64,000 nt of DNA. Origin: Gracilinema caldarium DSM 7334. GTDB lineage: Bacteria; Spirochaetota; Spirochaetia; Treponematales; Breznakiellaceae. Location: positions 2,920,972-2,984,971 of the forward strand of contig NC_015732.1 in assembly GCF_000219725.1 (NCBI RefSeq), given 5' to 3'. The stretch's first letter is position 1, and every line of letters begins with the position of its first letter. The notes under the pieces are model-generated. The model searched no databases and had not been told where the DNA came from. It was given only the letters and a program-made list of their open reading frames with translations. The position numbers and the translations under genes were made by a program. Positions 26,409 to 34,402 of this stretch are shown one piece after another.

Positions 26409-26524
26409 AGGGTCCTCCTCGGGACAGAAGTGGACCCTCGAGCATCCTGACAGGAATGATTGAGAATGCAGGAGACAGCCAGACTATCAGCTAGACTATA
26501 CACCTTCACCCTTCCTCGAGGGTC
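26409..26524 (-). promoter_or_regulatory. Expression platform of the cobalamin riboswitch
   Basis: Two competing pairings are visible on the transcript. AGGGTCC (plus strand GGACCCT, 26432-26438) pairs with GGACCCT (plus strand AGGGTCC, 26409-26415). The resulting hairpin buries the GAGGAGG ribosome-binding site just before the ATG. Alternatively GACCCTCGAG (plus strand 26515-26524) pairs perfectly over 10 bp with CTCGAGGGTC (plus strand 26433-26442), which breaks that hairpin. No T-run follows, so a translational switch is more likely than termination. Confidence 0.65.
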
Positions 26525-26527
26525 TAG

Positions 26528-26712
26528 GTATCCTGATTGGAACCGTCTCCCGGCTTCCGGATCACGTTACTTCCAGTGTCTTCTCATGCCTGGATCAAAG
26601 CCCAAACATAATGACTGCCCCTCAAAAAAAGGGTACTGGGTTCATCCCCGGTTACGGTGGCGGGACCGCTGTGGACTTTCACCACATTCCGATATTCCAT
26701 TCAGGTTTTCAG
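26528..26712 (-). ncRNA. Cobalamin (B12) riboswitch aptamer
   Basis: Read on the minus strand, the segment contains GTGGTGAAAGTCCAC, GCGGTCCCGCCACCGTAA and CCGGGGATGAACCC, followed later by the B12 box GAAGCCGGGAGACGG (plus strand 26543-26557). These match the conserved core of the cobalamin riboswitch family (Rfam RF00174) in order and spacing. It lies between a good promoter and the BtuB-like receptor gene. Binding of adenosylcobalamin or another corrinoid should lower receptor expression. Confidence 0.93.
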
Positions 26713-26716
26713 CACA

Positions 26717-26745
26717 AATCTATGAATAATATACTAAAATGTCAA
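26717..26745 (-). promoter_or_regulatory. Probable sigma70 promoter of the cobalamin operon
   Basis: On the minus strand TTGACA (plus 26740-26745) and TAGATT (plus 26717-26722) are separated by 17 bp. The predicted start, near 26710, coincides with the 5' edge of the riboswitch. The -35 lies only 8 bp past the stop codon of the upstream gene. Confidence 0.6.
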
Positions 26746-26753
26746 TCTATATC

Positions 26754-27611
26754 TCATTCATATACAATTTTAGGGGCCCGGCGGATAGTAATTTTCCAGG
26801 AAAGGCCCGTACCGATATTATAGGCCCGGGAAAAGGAGCCCTGATTAATTGCTACTGCCATATGTAGTAGAGAATTGACATATACCAGAGGTTCACCCAC
26901 ATTAACCTCTGCAAAAGATCGAGCATAGACCATGGTGTTTCGGTACACCTCCCGGGTATCATTCCGGATAGACACTTCTACCCTCCCCCCATAGGGGATG
27001 TGGAGGTCCTCAAACAGCTTGTAGGGTATATTTGACCAAAGACTACCAAAACGAACATCTAAGGCATCTATAGTGCCACTTACGATATCGCCATCTTTTT
27101 GAGCAGGCACCATAGGAAGTTGTACGAGACTTTCCAATGGAAGAGCCTCGCCAACGGCATCAAAGTCAAGGTCCCCAGCGGCAAGTCGTGCGCCTGTGTA
27201 AGCATATACATCCCGGCCATGGAACGTATAGGATAACTCAGAGCCTGCCAGACGATTTTTCGTTTCATCCAAGAGTCGTACCGCAACAATGCCATACAAG
27301 GCATGTACATGGGTTAATGAACCATTATCAGGGGTAACAACAAGATGGCCTGTTCTAGTTCGAACAACAACACTACGTCGACTGCTTCCCACCCCTGGAT
27401 CCACTACCGATACGAACACGGTACCCTCAGGCCAATACCCAAGGGTTTGAACTAAACGATATGAGGCCTCCCATACATTATAGGGTGGAATGTCATGGGT
27501 AAGATCATAGATTTTCAAGTCTGGAGCAACCTTAAGGGCTACTCCATACATTGCCGAAACAGCTCCATCAGAAAGACCAAAATCACTTTGAAAAACTAAA
27601 GCGTGCTTCAT
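26754..27611 (-). CDS. SAM hydroxide adenosyltransferase (DUF62 family)
   Basis: This 285-residue protein belongs to the family that includes fluorinase, chlorinase and the common SAM hydrolases, which split S-adenosylmethionine into adenosine and methionine using water. It shows the N-terminal QSDFGLSDGAVSAMYG with the conserved Asp. YDLTHDIPPYNVWEASY and FVSVVDPGVGSSRR follow, then TPDNGSLTHV and FHGRDVYAYTGARLAAG. The C-terminal beta domain includes VRFGSLWSNIP. The ATG overlaps the stop of an amino-acid ABC permease by 4 bp. This suggests a functional link between import by the ABC system and SAM or methionine turnover, which is inference. Halogenase activity is unlikely because most members are hydrolases. 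Confidence 0.9.
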   Translation of the reverse strand: MKHALVFQSDFGLSDGAVSAMYGVALKVAPDLKIYDLTHDIPPYNVWEASYRLVQTLGYWPEGTVFVSVVDPGVGSSRRSVVVRTRTGHLVVTPDNGSLTHVHALYGIVAVRLLDETKNRLAGSELSYTFHGRDVYAYTGARLAAGDLDFDAVGEALPLESLVQLPMVPAQKDGDIVSGTIDALDVRFGSLWSNIPYKLFEDLHIPYGGRVEVSIRNDTREVYRNTMVYARSFAEVNVGEPLVYVNSLLHMAVAINQGSFSRAYNIGTGLSWKITIRRAPKIVYE

Positions 27612-28402
27612 GGATGAGCCCTCCGTTTAAGACGTTGTTCGAGGGAACGAACTGCTAAAGAAAGAGAAATGGTGATGACCAGATAAAAGAAGGCCACCAC
27701 ATTGTAGGTTTCAAAGAATTTAAAGGTTGATGCGGAATATACTTTCCCAAGCTGGGTAATATCCTGCACCCCCAGGGCGGATACCAATGACGAATCCTTC
27801 ACGATAGCTACAAACTCATTAGCCAGGGCCGGAAGTACATTCCGGATAGCTTGGGGCAGAACTACCTTTCGCAGGGTCTGGCCGTGACTTAATCCCAAGG
27901 CATGGGCCGCTTCCACCTGTCCCCGGGGGACACTCTCAATGCCCGCCCGGAAGATTTCTGCAATAAAGGCCGCATAACCCAGCGTGAGCGCAAGCACCGC
28001 CCGGACCGTAAAGTTAAAGGACCGCACCTCTACCGGAGCAAGCCAGCCCAGATTGATGAAGGGCTTTACAAACCAGTTGAGAAAAGCGGCTAAGGCAGGG
28101 GCTCCCACGAAGGCGATATAATAAAGGATAACGAGCATAGGCAGGCCCCGCACCACCTCGATATAAAAGGTAGCCAGTTCCCGAAAAGGTTTAAAAGGGG
28201 AAGCCCGCAAGAGCCCCAGCACAAGGCCCAACAAGACCGATGTGCCATAGGCGATGAGGGATACCGTAATGGTGACCCCCAGGCCTTGAGCTACTGCAGA
28301 AAAGATAACCCGGCTTTCCGCAGAAATCGCGACAGAAACAATAATAGCTGCCGCCAATAAGGCAAGGAACGCCAGCCACCAGGGGAAATCCCGATTTTTC
28401 AT
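27608..28402 (-). CDS. Polar amino-acid ABC transporter permease
   Basis: The 264-residue inner-membrane protein is of the HisM/GlnP family. It has about five to six hydrophobic helices and the EAA loop (GLSHGQTLRKVVLPQAIRNV) that docks on the ATPase. A conserved family segment YIEVVRGLPMLVILYYI is present, and ALANEFVAIVKDSSLVSALG follows. It starts 10 bp after the binding protein gene and overlaps the SAM hydrolase gene by 4 bp. No ATP-binding gene lies in this operon. The ATPase encoded at 51471-52202 could serve both systems, or a distant one is used. Confidence 0.92.
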   Translation of the reverse strand: MKNRDFPWWLAFLALLAAAIIVSVAISAESRVIFSAVAQGLGVTITVSLIAYGTSVLLGLVLGLLRASPFKPFRELATFYIEVVRGLPMLVILYYIAFVGAPALAAFLNWFVKPFINLGWLAPVEVRSFNFTVRAVLALTLGYAAFIAEIFRAGIESVPRGQVEAAHALGLSHGQTLRKVVLPQAIRNVLPALANEFVAIVKDSSLVSALGVQDITQLGKVYSASTFKFFETYNVVAFFYLVITISLSLAVRSLEQRLKRRAHP

Positions 28403-28412
28403 AAGTTACCGG

Positions 28413-29258
28413 TTAGGGCTGATATTCAAAAAACCATTTTGTATTCAGCTTATCCAGGGTTCCATCGGCTTTCATGGATTCAATGGCCTTATTAAAGGGT
28501 TCCACCAGATCTGAACCTTTTTTAAAGATGAAACCGAATTCTTCGGTTCCCAGGGGTTCCCCAATAACCTTAAGCTTTCCAGGATGAGCACCCACATAGC
28601 CCTTGCTCGAAGCGGCATCCATCAGGACCGTATCCACGTCTCCGGCAAGCAGGGCCTGGACAGCCGCACCAAAGGTTTCAAAGAGCTTAATCCGGGGATT
28701 GGATTCATTGCCATCGAGCACATTGTACACAGCCACATAAAAGTTCGTGGTTCCTGCCTGGGAACCGATAAGCAGTTTAGGATTAGCGGCAAAGGATACT
28801 GCATCGGTGAAGCGATTTTCATCAGATCGGACGAGCATAAACTGCTGGCTGGTCATATAGGGTATCGAAAAATCAACCTGGCTCTTCCGTTCGTCAGTAA
28901 TGGTGATACCATCCATCCCTACATCAAACTGACCATCCCGGACCGCCTGAATCATGGTGTCCCAGGAAGTAACCTTCCACTCCACCTTGGCATTGAGCCG
29001 GCGGGCGATTTCTTCGGTAGCATCATATTCCCACCCCATGGGTTTACCTGTTTTAGGATCCACAAAATTGAGTGGTGTATAGGCATTTTCCGTAACAGCC
29101 ACAATGGTACGGCCTTTGAGATCAGGCAGACCAGCGCTCAGGGCACCCTGGGTAGGCGCAGCGGCAGCAGGTTCAGCTTTTTTTGTACAGGATGCAAAAC
29201 CAAAAATTATGAGTAGCGTTATGAGAGCAATGGATATTTTAGTAAATAATTTGTTCAT
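28413..29258 (-). CDS. Amino-acid ABC transporter substrate-binding lipoprotein
   Basis: The 281-residue protein has a lipoprotein signal peptide ending in FASC and an Ala/Pro-rich linker. A type-II periplasmic binding fold (SBP_bac_3) follows, with [56 protein letters not shown] and [12 protein letters not shown]. The [13 protein letters not shown] segment near the C-terminus closes the second lobe. The family binds polar amino acids such as Gln, Glu, His or Cys. The exact ligand is not evident, but the SAM hydrolase neighbour makes a methionine-related compound possible. The SD GGGAGG is strong. Confidence 0.92.
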   Translation of the reverse strand: MNKLFTKISIALITLLIIFGFASCTKKAEPAAAAPTQGALSAGLPDLKGRTIVAVTENAYTPLNFVDPKTGKPMGWEYDATEEIARRLNAKVEWKVTSWDTMIQAVRDGQFDVGMDGITITDERKSQVDFSIPYMTSQQFMLVRSDENRFTDAVSFAANPKLLIGSQAGTTNFYVAVYNVLDGNESNPRIKLFETFGAAVQALLAGDVDTVLMDAASSKGYVGAHPGKLKVIGEPLGTEEFGFIFKKGSDLVEPFNKAIESMKADGTLDKLNTKWFFEYQP

Positions 29259-29414
29259 AGTTTTCCTCCCTGTCTTATTCTACTAGATAATCACGATAAT
29301 AATCGATACCCTAGCGAAGCAACCTTTTCAGCAGGACAACATAATTAAAATTAGAACAATTCGATCCTCTAGCCCGTAATATTATGCTTTTGAAATAGTC
29401 TATAAATAAATCTG

Positions 29415-29930
29415 ATGCAGGGTATAAGCCATACCATCGACGAAATGGATGTGACACCACTACTGAAAATTTACTCGAAAGACGGGGGATCGAGCCGCTT
29501 CCGTCCAGTTATGAGGCTCGAGGTATTCGCGGACAGATACATGATAAGGGTGTTTTCATTACGGATGATTGCAAAAGCATTCCGGGAAAATGTGATGTTC
29601 ATGTGGCTTTCTGGTGGCCAAGGGTCATGTGAAGCTCTAGAACTACTACATCGATGGCACGAAGATAAGGTCAGGCGCGATCAAGTACAGCTTTGTGATG
29701 AACAATTGACCTTCACAGCCGAGGATATAGCGAAGTTAGTGGCGGTTCTGAACAAGCGTCTTGCAAAGCTGAGAACCCAGGGGTCCAGCGAAGATGCAAA
29801 AAGAAACCTGAACGGAAAAGTGGACGTACAACGAGAAGGATAACAGCTATTCCTGCCATACGACGCGATCTATCACCTGCAGAGCCCCCATAAAGTTTCA
29901 ATGGTATGGTAGATCCTGATGATTGGATAC
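29415..29930 (+). pseudogene. Relic of an IS1182-like transposase
   Basis: The reading frame begins with residues typical of IS1182-group transposases: EMDVTPLLKIYSKDGGSSRF, then SLRMIAKAFRENVMFMWLSGGQ. After that the match jumps to another frame that reads NYYIDGTKIRSGAIKYSFVMNN (about 29640-29705), which corresponds to the family's IDGTKIEANANKYSF segment. The middle with the first catalytic region is missing. A further family-like segment, EKWTYNEKDNSYSC, appears near 29820-29860 in yet another frame. Deletion and frameshifts make the gene inactive. I saw no clear terminal inverted repeats. Confidence 0.75.
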
Positions 29931-30522
29931 AACATCAAGAGGACTTGTCAGCAGACCTAGCGATTGGGGGATCCCCCTTTGTCTCCAAAAACATTTTTTC
30001 ACTCCTCAAACAAGCGGGGGGGGTATTTATGCTTCGCATTAAATTCTGTTTAACGAATATTTAAAGCCATCTCTTTTACCGAAGCAGAAACCTCTTCCAC
30101 GGAAGCAGCTTGCGTTTGCGCCCCTTGGGAAACACGTAGATTTTTCAAACTTTCACGATCACACTCGGCAAAAACTGTACACATCTGTCATCTAGTAGTA
30201 TATAATTAATAACAAGCTCCCCAAGCTCCTTGTAGACCTTTACTTCTCTTTCAATACTCTATCCTTGAGGGCGAAAAAACATTTTCATGACAAACCTCTC
30301 GATGTTTAAGATAATAATCCAAAGACCTATAAAAGCAAGAGACGAATATATGCCGTGAACTACCCCGTTTTAGGGAACCATAGGGTAAGTCCGCGTGTAA
30401 AGGCGCGGCCGCCGCAATTCACATTTTGGTCATTGATTCTAGTTCATTAATACCAATTAGAAAGTAGGGCCCTCTTTGCCAGTCGGGACCCCAGTATTTT
30501 GAGCACCGATCGGAATGAAACT
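29931..30522. other. Gene-poor accessory junction with gene debris
   Basis: This stretch holds no intact gene. It contains a G8 run near 30016, a chemoreceptor fragment (listed separately) and, in a minus-strand frame near 30200-30270, a short open segment (VYKELGELVINYILLDDRC) of unknown origin. The segment 30360-30480 has nothing I can identify. The stretch separates the transposase relic from the intact response-regulator gene. Confidence 0.6.
30050..30180 (-). pseudogene. Fragment of a methyl-accepting chemotaxis protein
   Basis: Translated on the minus strand, the segment reads NLRVSQGAQTQAASVEEVSASVKEMA and then a stop codon. This matches the start of the MCP cytoplasmic signalling coiled coil, where GAxxQAASxEExSAS is conserved. 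Nothing upstream supplies a sensor domain and nothing downstream the signalling tip. It is therefore a relic of about 40 codons. Confidence 0.6.
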
Positions 30523-31206
30523 TCAACCATTGAACCTGTAGCCGGTACCCCACAGCGTTTCTATCAGCTCGGGTGAGCCTGGATTTTTTTCGATCTTGTG
30601 GCGGATCTTCTGGATATGAACGGGAACCGTCGCGAGATCCCCAGAGTAGGAATCGCCCCAGACAGCTTCGAAAAGGCGTTCTTTTGTGAACACGATGTTT
30701 GGATTTGAGGCAAGAAATACAAGGAGGTCGTATTCTGTTGAGGTAAGTGAAACCTCGCGACCAGAAACGAGAACCTTATGCGACGCTGTGTCGATTTCGA
30801 GCCATTTCCGGATAATAACATTAGCGCTTCCACCTCCCTGGAGCCGGTCATAGCGCTCGATATGGGATTTGACTCGGGCGGCAAGTTCGGCGGGGCTGAA
30901 AGGTTTCGTGAGGTAGTCATCGGCACCGAACTCGAAGCCGCGGATTTTATCGATGTCCTCGCTTCGTGCCGAAACCACGAGAATCGGGATTTCGTATTTT
31001 TCGCGCACTGCCTTAATGATATCGTAACCGCCGGTTCCTGGTAGCATCAAGTCAACGATCAGAACGTCGTAGCGGCCGGTCAGCGCAGCTTTGAGCGCGG
31101 CGCTGCCATCCGTCTCGATGTCAGCCGAGTAGCCATTCAATTTCAAAAAATCACGCTCGAGCTCGGCAATGTTGAGGTCGTCCTCGACTATCAGAATGTT
31201 TTTCAT
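30523..31206 (-). CDS. OmpR-family response regulator
   Basis: The 227-residue regulator starts at the ATG at 31206 (MKNILIVEDD). The longer open frame upstream overlaps the kinase and is not regulator-like. The receiver domain (1-120) shows the acidic pair in IVEDD, the phosphoacceptor Asp in LIVDLMLPGTGGYD, a Ser in LVVSARSEDID and Lys in YLTKPFSPAEL. The winged-helix domain (about 130-227) contains SLTSTEYDLLVFLASNPN and VPVHIQKIRHKIEKNP. The start overlaps the kinase stop by 4 bp. Codon use is richer in CG-ending codons than in the surrounding genes. Together with the kinase and the divergent ABC efflux pair it forms a probable drug or peptide response module. Confidence 0.92.
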   Translation of the reverse strand: MKNILIVEDDLNIAELERDFLKLNGYSADIETDGSAALKAALTGRYDVLIVDLMLPGTGGYDIIKAVREKYEIPILVVSARSEDIDKIRGFEFGADDYLTKPFSPAELAARVKSHIERYDRLQGGGSANVIIRKWLEIDTASHKVLVSGREVSLTSTEYDLLVFLASNPNIVFTKERLFEAVWGDSYSGDLATVPVHIQKIRHKIEKNPGSPELIETLWGTGYRFNG

Positions 31207-32522
31207 GTGTTCTCTCCCCCTCCTGAAAGCGGTATAGTAATCGTAAACTCGAGCCCGCCTTCTGGCGCATTGACTACAGTGATAGTCCCTCCGTGGGCTT
31301 CGACTAGTTCCTTTGCGATTGCTAAGCCCAGTCCGGTACTTCCGAGATCTTTCGTGCGCTCTCCGTCCACGCGGTAAAACCGCTCGAACACGTGTACAAG
31401 CTTTTCCTCCGGCACGCCGGGGCCGTTGTCTCGAATTGTGAGAACAAATGAGCCGCCCAAAACGCATGCGGAGACATAAAGCATCAGCTTGTCTTTGCAC
31501 CCATATTTCACAGCGTTGTCGACGATATTATTGAACACCTGAATGAACCGCTTGACATCAAGCTTCGCCGTCGCATTCTCAGGAATCCCATCATTATAAT
31601 TAAAATCAGCACCGTGCCAATCGAATTCGATCTCAAACTCCTGCATAAGGTCGGCTATGAAAGGCTTGAGCATCGTTTCCTCGAAATGAAAATCGAGCTT
31701 ATGCATGTCGAGTTTCGAAAAAAGGAAAAGATCATCAATCAAATGGTTCATGTAAGATGCGTTCGCCGCGATGACCTTCGTGTACTTTTCGATACGCACA
31801 GGATCGGTAAATCCGATTTGAGAGGATGCCTCAACGTATCCCAGAATGGCAGTAATTGGAGTCTTCAGGTCGTGCGATATGCTTGCAATGAGTTCTTTTC
31901 GGTTTTTTTCGTACTCTGCCTTCAGCGCCTCGCTTTCTGCGAGTGATTTCGCCATCATATTGAATGACTCGATGAGGCCCAGCAGCTCCGAATGTCCGGT
32001 CTGTTCAACACGAACGCCATAGTCGCCCTTCGCGATCGAACGTGACGCCTCTTCAAGTCTGGCGATCGGAGTCAGGATGCGCCGGTCGAAACGCACATAT
32101 AGGGTAAATTCAGCGACTTGCGCCAGTACCAGCAAAAAAGCGATCAGCGAAAACAGTATTTTGATGGTAAACGAAAAGCCACCCATAAAAAAAGGTGGTA
32201 TCAAAAGGAATACAAATGCAATGATGCCGCCGATCTTCCGGCGGTACCAGGCGATCCGGTATTTCCGGATGAGCGCGGAATCCGGAACGCGGGAGCAGCC
32301 AAACCTTTGGTGCGATCTAGGAATTTTCCCTTCCAACTTCAGTAGGTCGCGGAAATATTCGTCTTCTATCCGATGCTGGCGAAGGTGAAACTCGCGATGA
32401 ATCTCGTCTTTCAACCGTTTGATTTCCGCTCGTTTCCCACGTATACGTTCTTTCGTTTCCGCATCGATCGTCCATCTCGCCGAAATCCTAGTGAAAAAAT
32501 TCCCGTCCTTTTGGATTTTCAT
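31203..32522 (-). CDS. HAMP-domain sensor histidine kinase
   Basis: The 439-residue kinase begins at the ATG at 32522, which has GGAGGA five bases upstream. The 15 residues before it in the open frame are unlikely to be used. A charged helical N-terminal region (about 1-95, probably cytoplasmic) precedes two closely spaced membrane helices (about 115-160). A HAMP domain follows, then the H-box SISHDLKTPITAILGYVE, the N-box FNNIVDNAVKYG and the ATP motifs DNGPGVPEE and GSTGLGLAIAKE. The near absence of an extracellular loop is typical of intramembrane-sensing kinases that watch an ABC transporter. The diverging ABC efflux genes 130 bp away fit that idea. It overlaps the regulator gene by 4 bp. 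Confidence 0.92.
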   Translation of the reverse strand: MKIQKDGNFFTRISARWTIDAETKERIRGKRAEIKRLKDEIHREFHLRQHRIEDEYFRDLLKLEGKIPRSHQRFGCSRVPDSALIRKYRIAWYRRKIGGIIAFVFLLIPPFFMGGFSFTIKILFSLIAFLLVLAQVAEFTLYVRFDRRILTPIARLEEASRSIAKGDYGVRVEQTGHSELLGLIESFNMMAKSLAESEALKAEYEKNRKELIASISHDLKTPITAILGYVEASSQIGFTDPVRIEKYTKVIAANASYMNHLIDDLFLFSKLDMHKLDFHFEETMLKPFIADLMQEFEIEFDWHGADFNYNDGIPENATAKLDVKRFIQVFNNIVDNAVKYGCKDKLMLYVSACVLGGSFVLTIRDNGPGVPEEKLVHVFERFYRVDGERTKDLGSTGLGLAIAKELVEAHGGTITVVNAPEGGLEFTITIPLSGGGENT

Positions 32523-32651
32523 AGGTCCTCCGAATGACATTGTACGGAATCTTTTTAAAAAAAACATAAAAACGATTTTCTCACTTTTTTACACTTTTTT
32601 CCCAATCTTTTTATCCTTGCTTCGTATTGTAGAGGCGATATGGAGGTATCA

Positions 32652-33566
32652 ATGCAACCAATCATAGAAGTCAAAAATTTTACCAAACGATACGGTAATT
32701 TCGTCGCGGTGAATGGCATATCATTCACCGTCGAAGAAGGCTCGATCTTCGCCTTTCTCGGCCCTAACGGTGCGGGAAAAAGCACAACAATCAACACGCT
32801 GTGCACAATTATCGAAAAAACCTCGGGGGATCTCATTCTGAACGGACACGAAGTATCAAAAGATCGGGACAAAGTCCGCGCGGATATCGGAATCGTATTC
32901 CAAACCCCGACACTCGACGAACGCCTCACAGTAGAGGAAAACCTCAGGTTCCACAGCATGTTCTATGGTGTCCCCAAGGTAGAAATGCGCGACCGCATCA
33001 CTTCCGCGCTCAACCTTGTCGACCTTTCCGATTGGGCTCGCTCACCCGTCGGAGCGCTTTCCGGCGGTATGAAGCGCCGGGTCGAAATTGCCCGTGCACT
33101 TGTACACCTGCCAAAAGTTTTATTCCTTGACGAGCCGACCGCCGGACTCGACCCGCAATCGCGCACTGCTGTGTGGGAGTATATCATACGTCTCCAGAAA
33201 GAGCACGGTATCACCGTCTTCTTGACCACGCACTACATGGATGAGGCCGAGATCTGTTCGAAAGTCGCGATTATCGATCATGGCAAAATAGCGGCATTCG
33301 GGACACCGGCGGAACTCAAGGCTGAGTTTGCGCTGCCCACGATCAAAATACTAAGCGAGCGGCCTGATGCTATCGCGAGATTCATGCGTGAAAACGGTAT
33401 CGCACACGAACTTTCGACCGAAGGCGTGACGGTGCATACCACAAATAACAGGATTGTTATCGAGGCACTCTACCGGTTCAAGGACGCGATCAGCGGTTTT
33501 GAGAAAACCCATGGTTCACTCAACGATGTTTTCCTCGCTGTAGCGGGAAAGGAGATCAGAAACTGA
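32652..33566 (+). CDS. ABC-2 type efflux ATP-binding protein
   Basis: The 304-residue ATPase is of the DrrA/CcmA class. It shows Walker A GPNGAGKST, Q-loop FQTPTLDERL, signature LSGGMKRRVEIARAL, Walker B VLFLDEPTAGLDP and the switch histidine in FLTTHYMDEAE. A C-terminal domain of about 80 residues follows, usual in drug or polysaccharide exporters. The first in-frame ATG at 32640 overlaps a GGAGG that serves as ribosome-binding site for the ATG at 32652, so I chose the latter. The permease gene overlaps its stop. The block is divergent from a two-component system that may control it. Confidence 0.93.
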   Translation: MQPIIEVKNFTKRYGNFVAVNGISFTVEEGSIFAFLGPNGAGKSTTINTLCTIIEKTSGDLILNGHEVSKDRDKVRADIGIVFQTPTLDERLTVEENLRFHSMFYGVPKVEMRDRITSALNLVDLSDWARSPVGALSGGMKRRVEIARALVHLPKVLFLDEPTAGLDPQSRTAVWEYIIRLQKEHGITVFLTTHYMDEAEICSKVAIIDHGKIAAFGTPAELKAEFALPTIKILSERPDAIARFMRENGIAHELSTEGVTVHTTNNRIVIEALYRFKDAISGFEKTHGSLNDVFLAVAGKEIRN

Positions 33567-34402
33567 TGAATGGAATAATTGCCATTGTGGAAAGAAACCT
33601 GCTTAATTTTTCACGGGACCGGACGAGACTTGTTTTCAGTCTCTTCATGTCGGTGTTCTTTCTTTTCATTTTTTCGTTTGTGATGAAGGGAGTTGGTGGT
33701 ACGATCGAACAGCCGTTGAGCTACCTGATCGCGGGTGTCATCATCATGACAGTGTTCCAGCAGGCGCTCAACAACTCGACGGAAATTCTCACCGATCTTG
33801 CGAGCGGCTTCATGAAAGAAATCATCGTGTCGCCAGTGGCACGTTGGCAGCTCGCGATCGGCCAGGTGCTCTCGTCGGCTACGATCGCGGTAATCCAGGG
33901 AATCATTGTGATGGGGGTCAGTCTGTTCATGGGTCTCCAGATCGATGTGATCCGCGCACTCCTGATGATCGCGGTAATGGTAGTAGCCGGCCTTACGTTC
34001 GGTTCGCTCGGGCTCTTTCTCGCCACGATCTCGCGGAACTCGTCATCGTTCCAGATTGTCACCTCGATCATGATGATACCCCTTTCATTCCTCTCCGGTG
34101 CCTATATACCGACAGTCGAACTCCCGAAGTTTCTCAACGTAATCGTGTATGTAAACCCGCTGACATACCTCACGGCGATCTTCAGGAGCGTTACTCTTGG
34201 CACCAGCAGTCGTTTAGCTGTCGATCTCGTCCGGCAGGGAATCGCGTTCGACGTCGGCGGCTTTATCATCATGCCAGCGGCGAGTCTGGCTATTGTTATC
34301 GTTATCGGCCTTTTCTTTTTCGCGCTGTGCGTACAGATGTTCGAACGCGCTGACTTTTCGACGGTAAAGGTCATGAGTCGTCGTGGCGGTGGGCCCCACT
34401 GA
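33566..34402 (+). CDS. ABC-2 type efflux permease
   Basis: The 278-residue membrane protein has an N-terminal cytoplasmic helix (AIVERNLLNFSRDRTRL) and six hydrophobic segments, as in DrrB/NodJ-type exporters. Typical segments are SYLIAGVIIMTVFQQALNN and FLSGAYIPTVELPKFLNVI, followed by YVNPLTYLTAIFRS. The ATG overlaps the ATPase stop (TGATG), so the two are translated together. The substrate is unknown; drugs, peptides and lipids are common in the family. The gene has the same CG-rich codon style as the ATPase and marks the right end of the intact part of the accessory block. Confidence 0.92.
   Translation: MNGIIAIVERNLLNFSRDRTRLVFSLFMSVFFLFIFSFVMKGVGGTIEQPLSYLIAGVIIMTVFQQALNNSTEILTDLASGFMKEIIVSPVARWQLAIGQVLSSATIAVIQGIIVMGVSLFMGLQIDVIRALLMIAVMVVAGLTFGSLGLFLATISRNSSSFQIVTSIMMIPLSFLSGAYIPTVELPKFLNVIVYVNPLTYLTAIFRSVTLGTSSRLAVDLVRQGIAFDVGGFIIMPAASLAIVIVIGLFFFALCVQMFERADFSTVKVMSRRGGGPH

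Noticed and set aside
28584-29216. 210-residue plus-strand frame opposite the binding-protein gene
   Set aside because: The minus-strand protein has a lipobox and conserved binding-protein segments; the opposite frame has none.
31207-31500. 98-codon N-terminal extension of the response regulator
   Set aside because: It lies inside the kinase gene in another frame and is Arg-rich nonsense compared with receiver domains.
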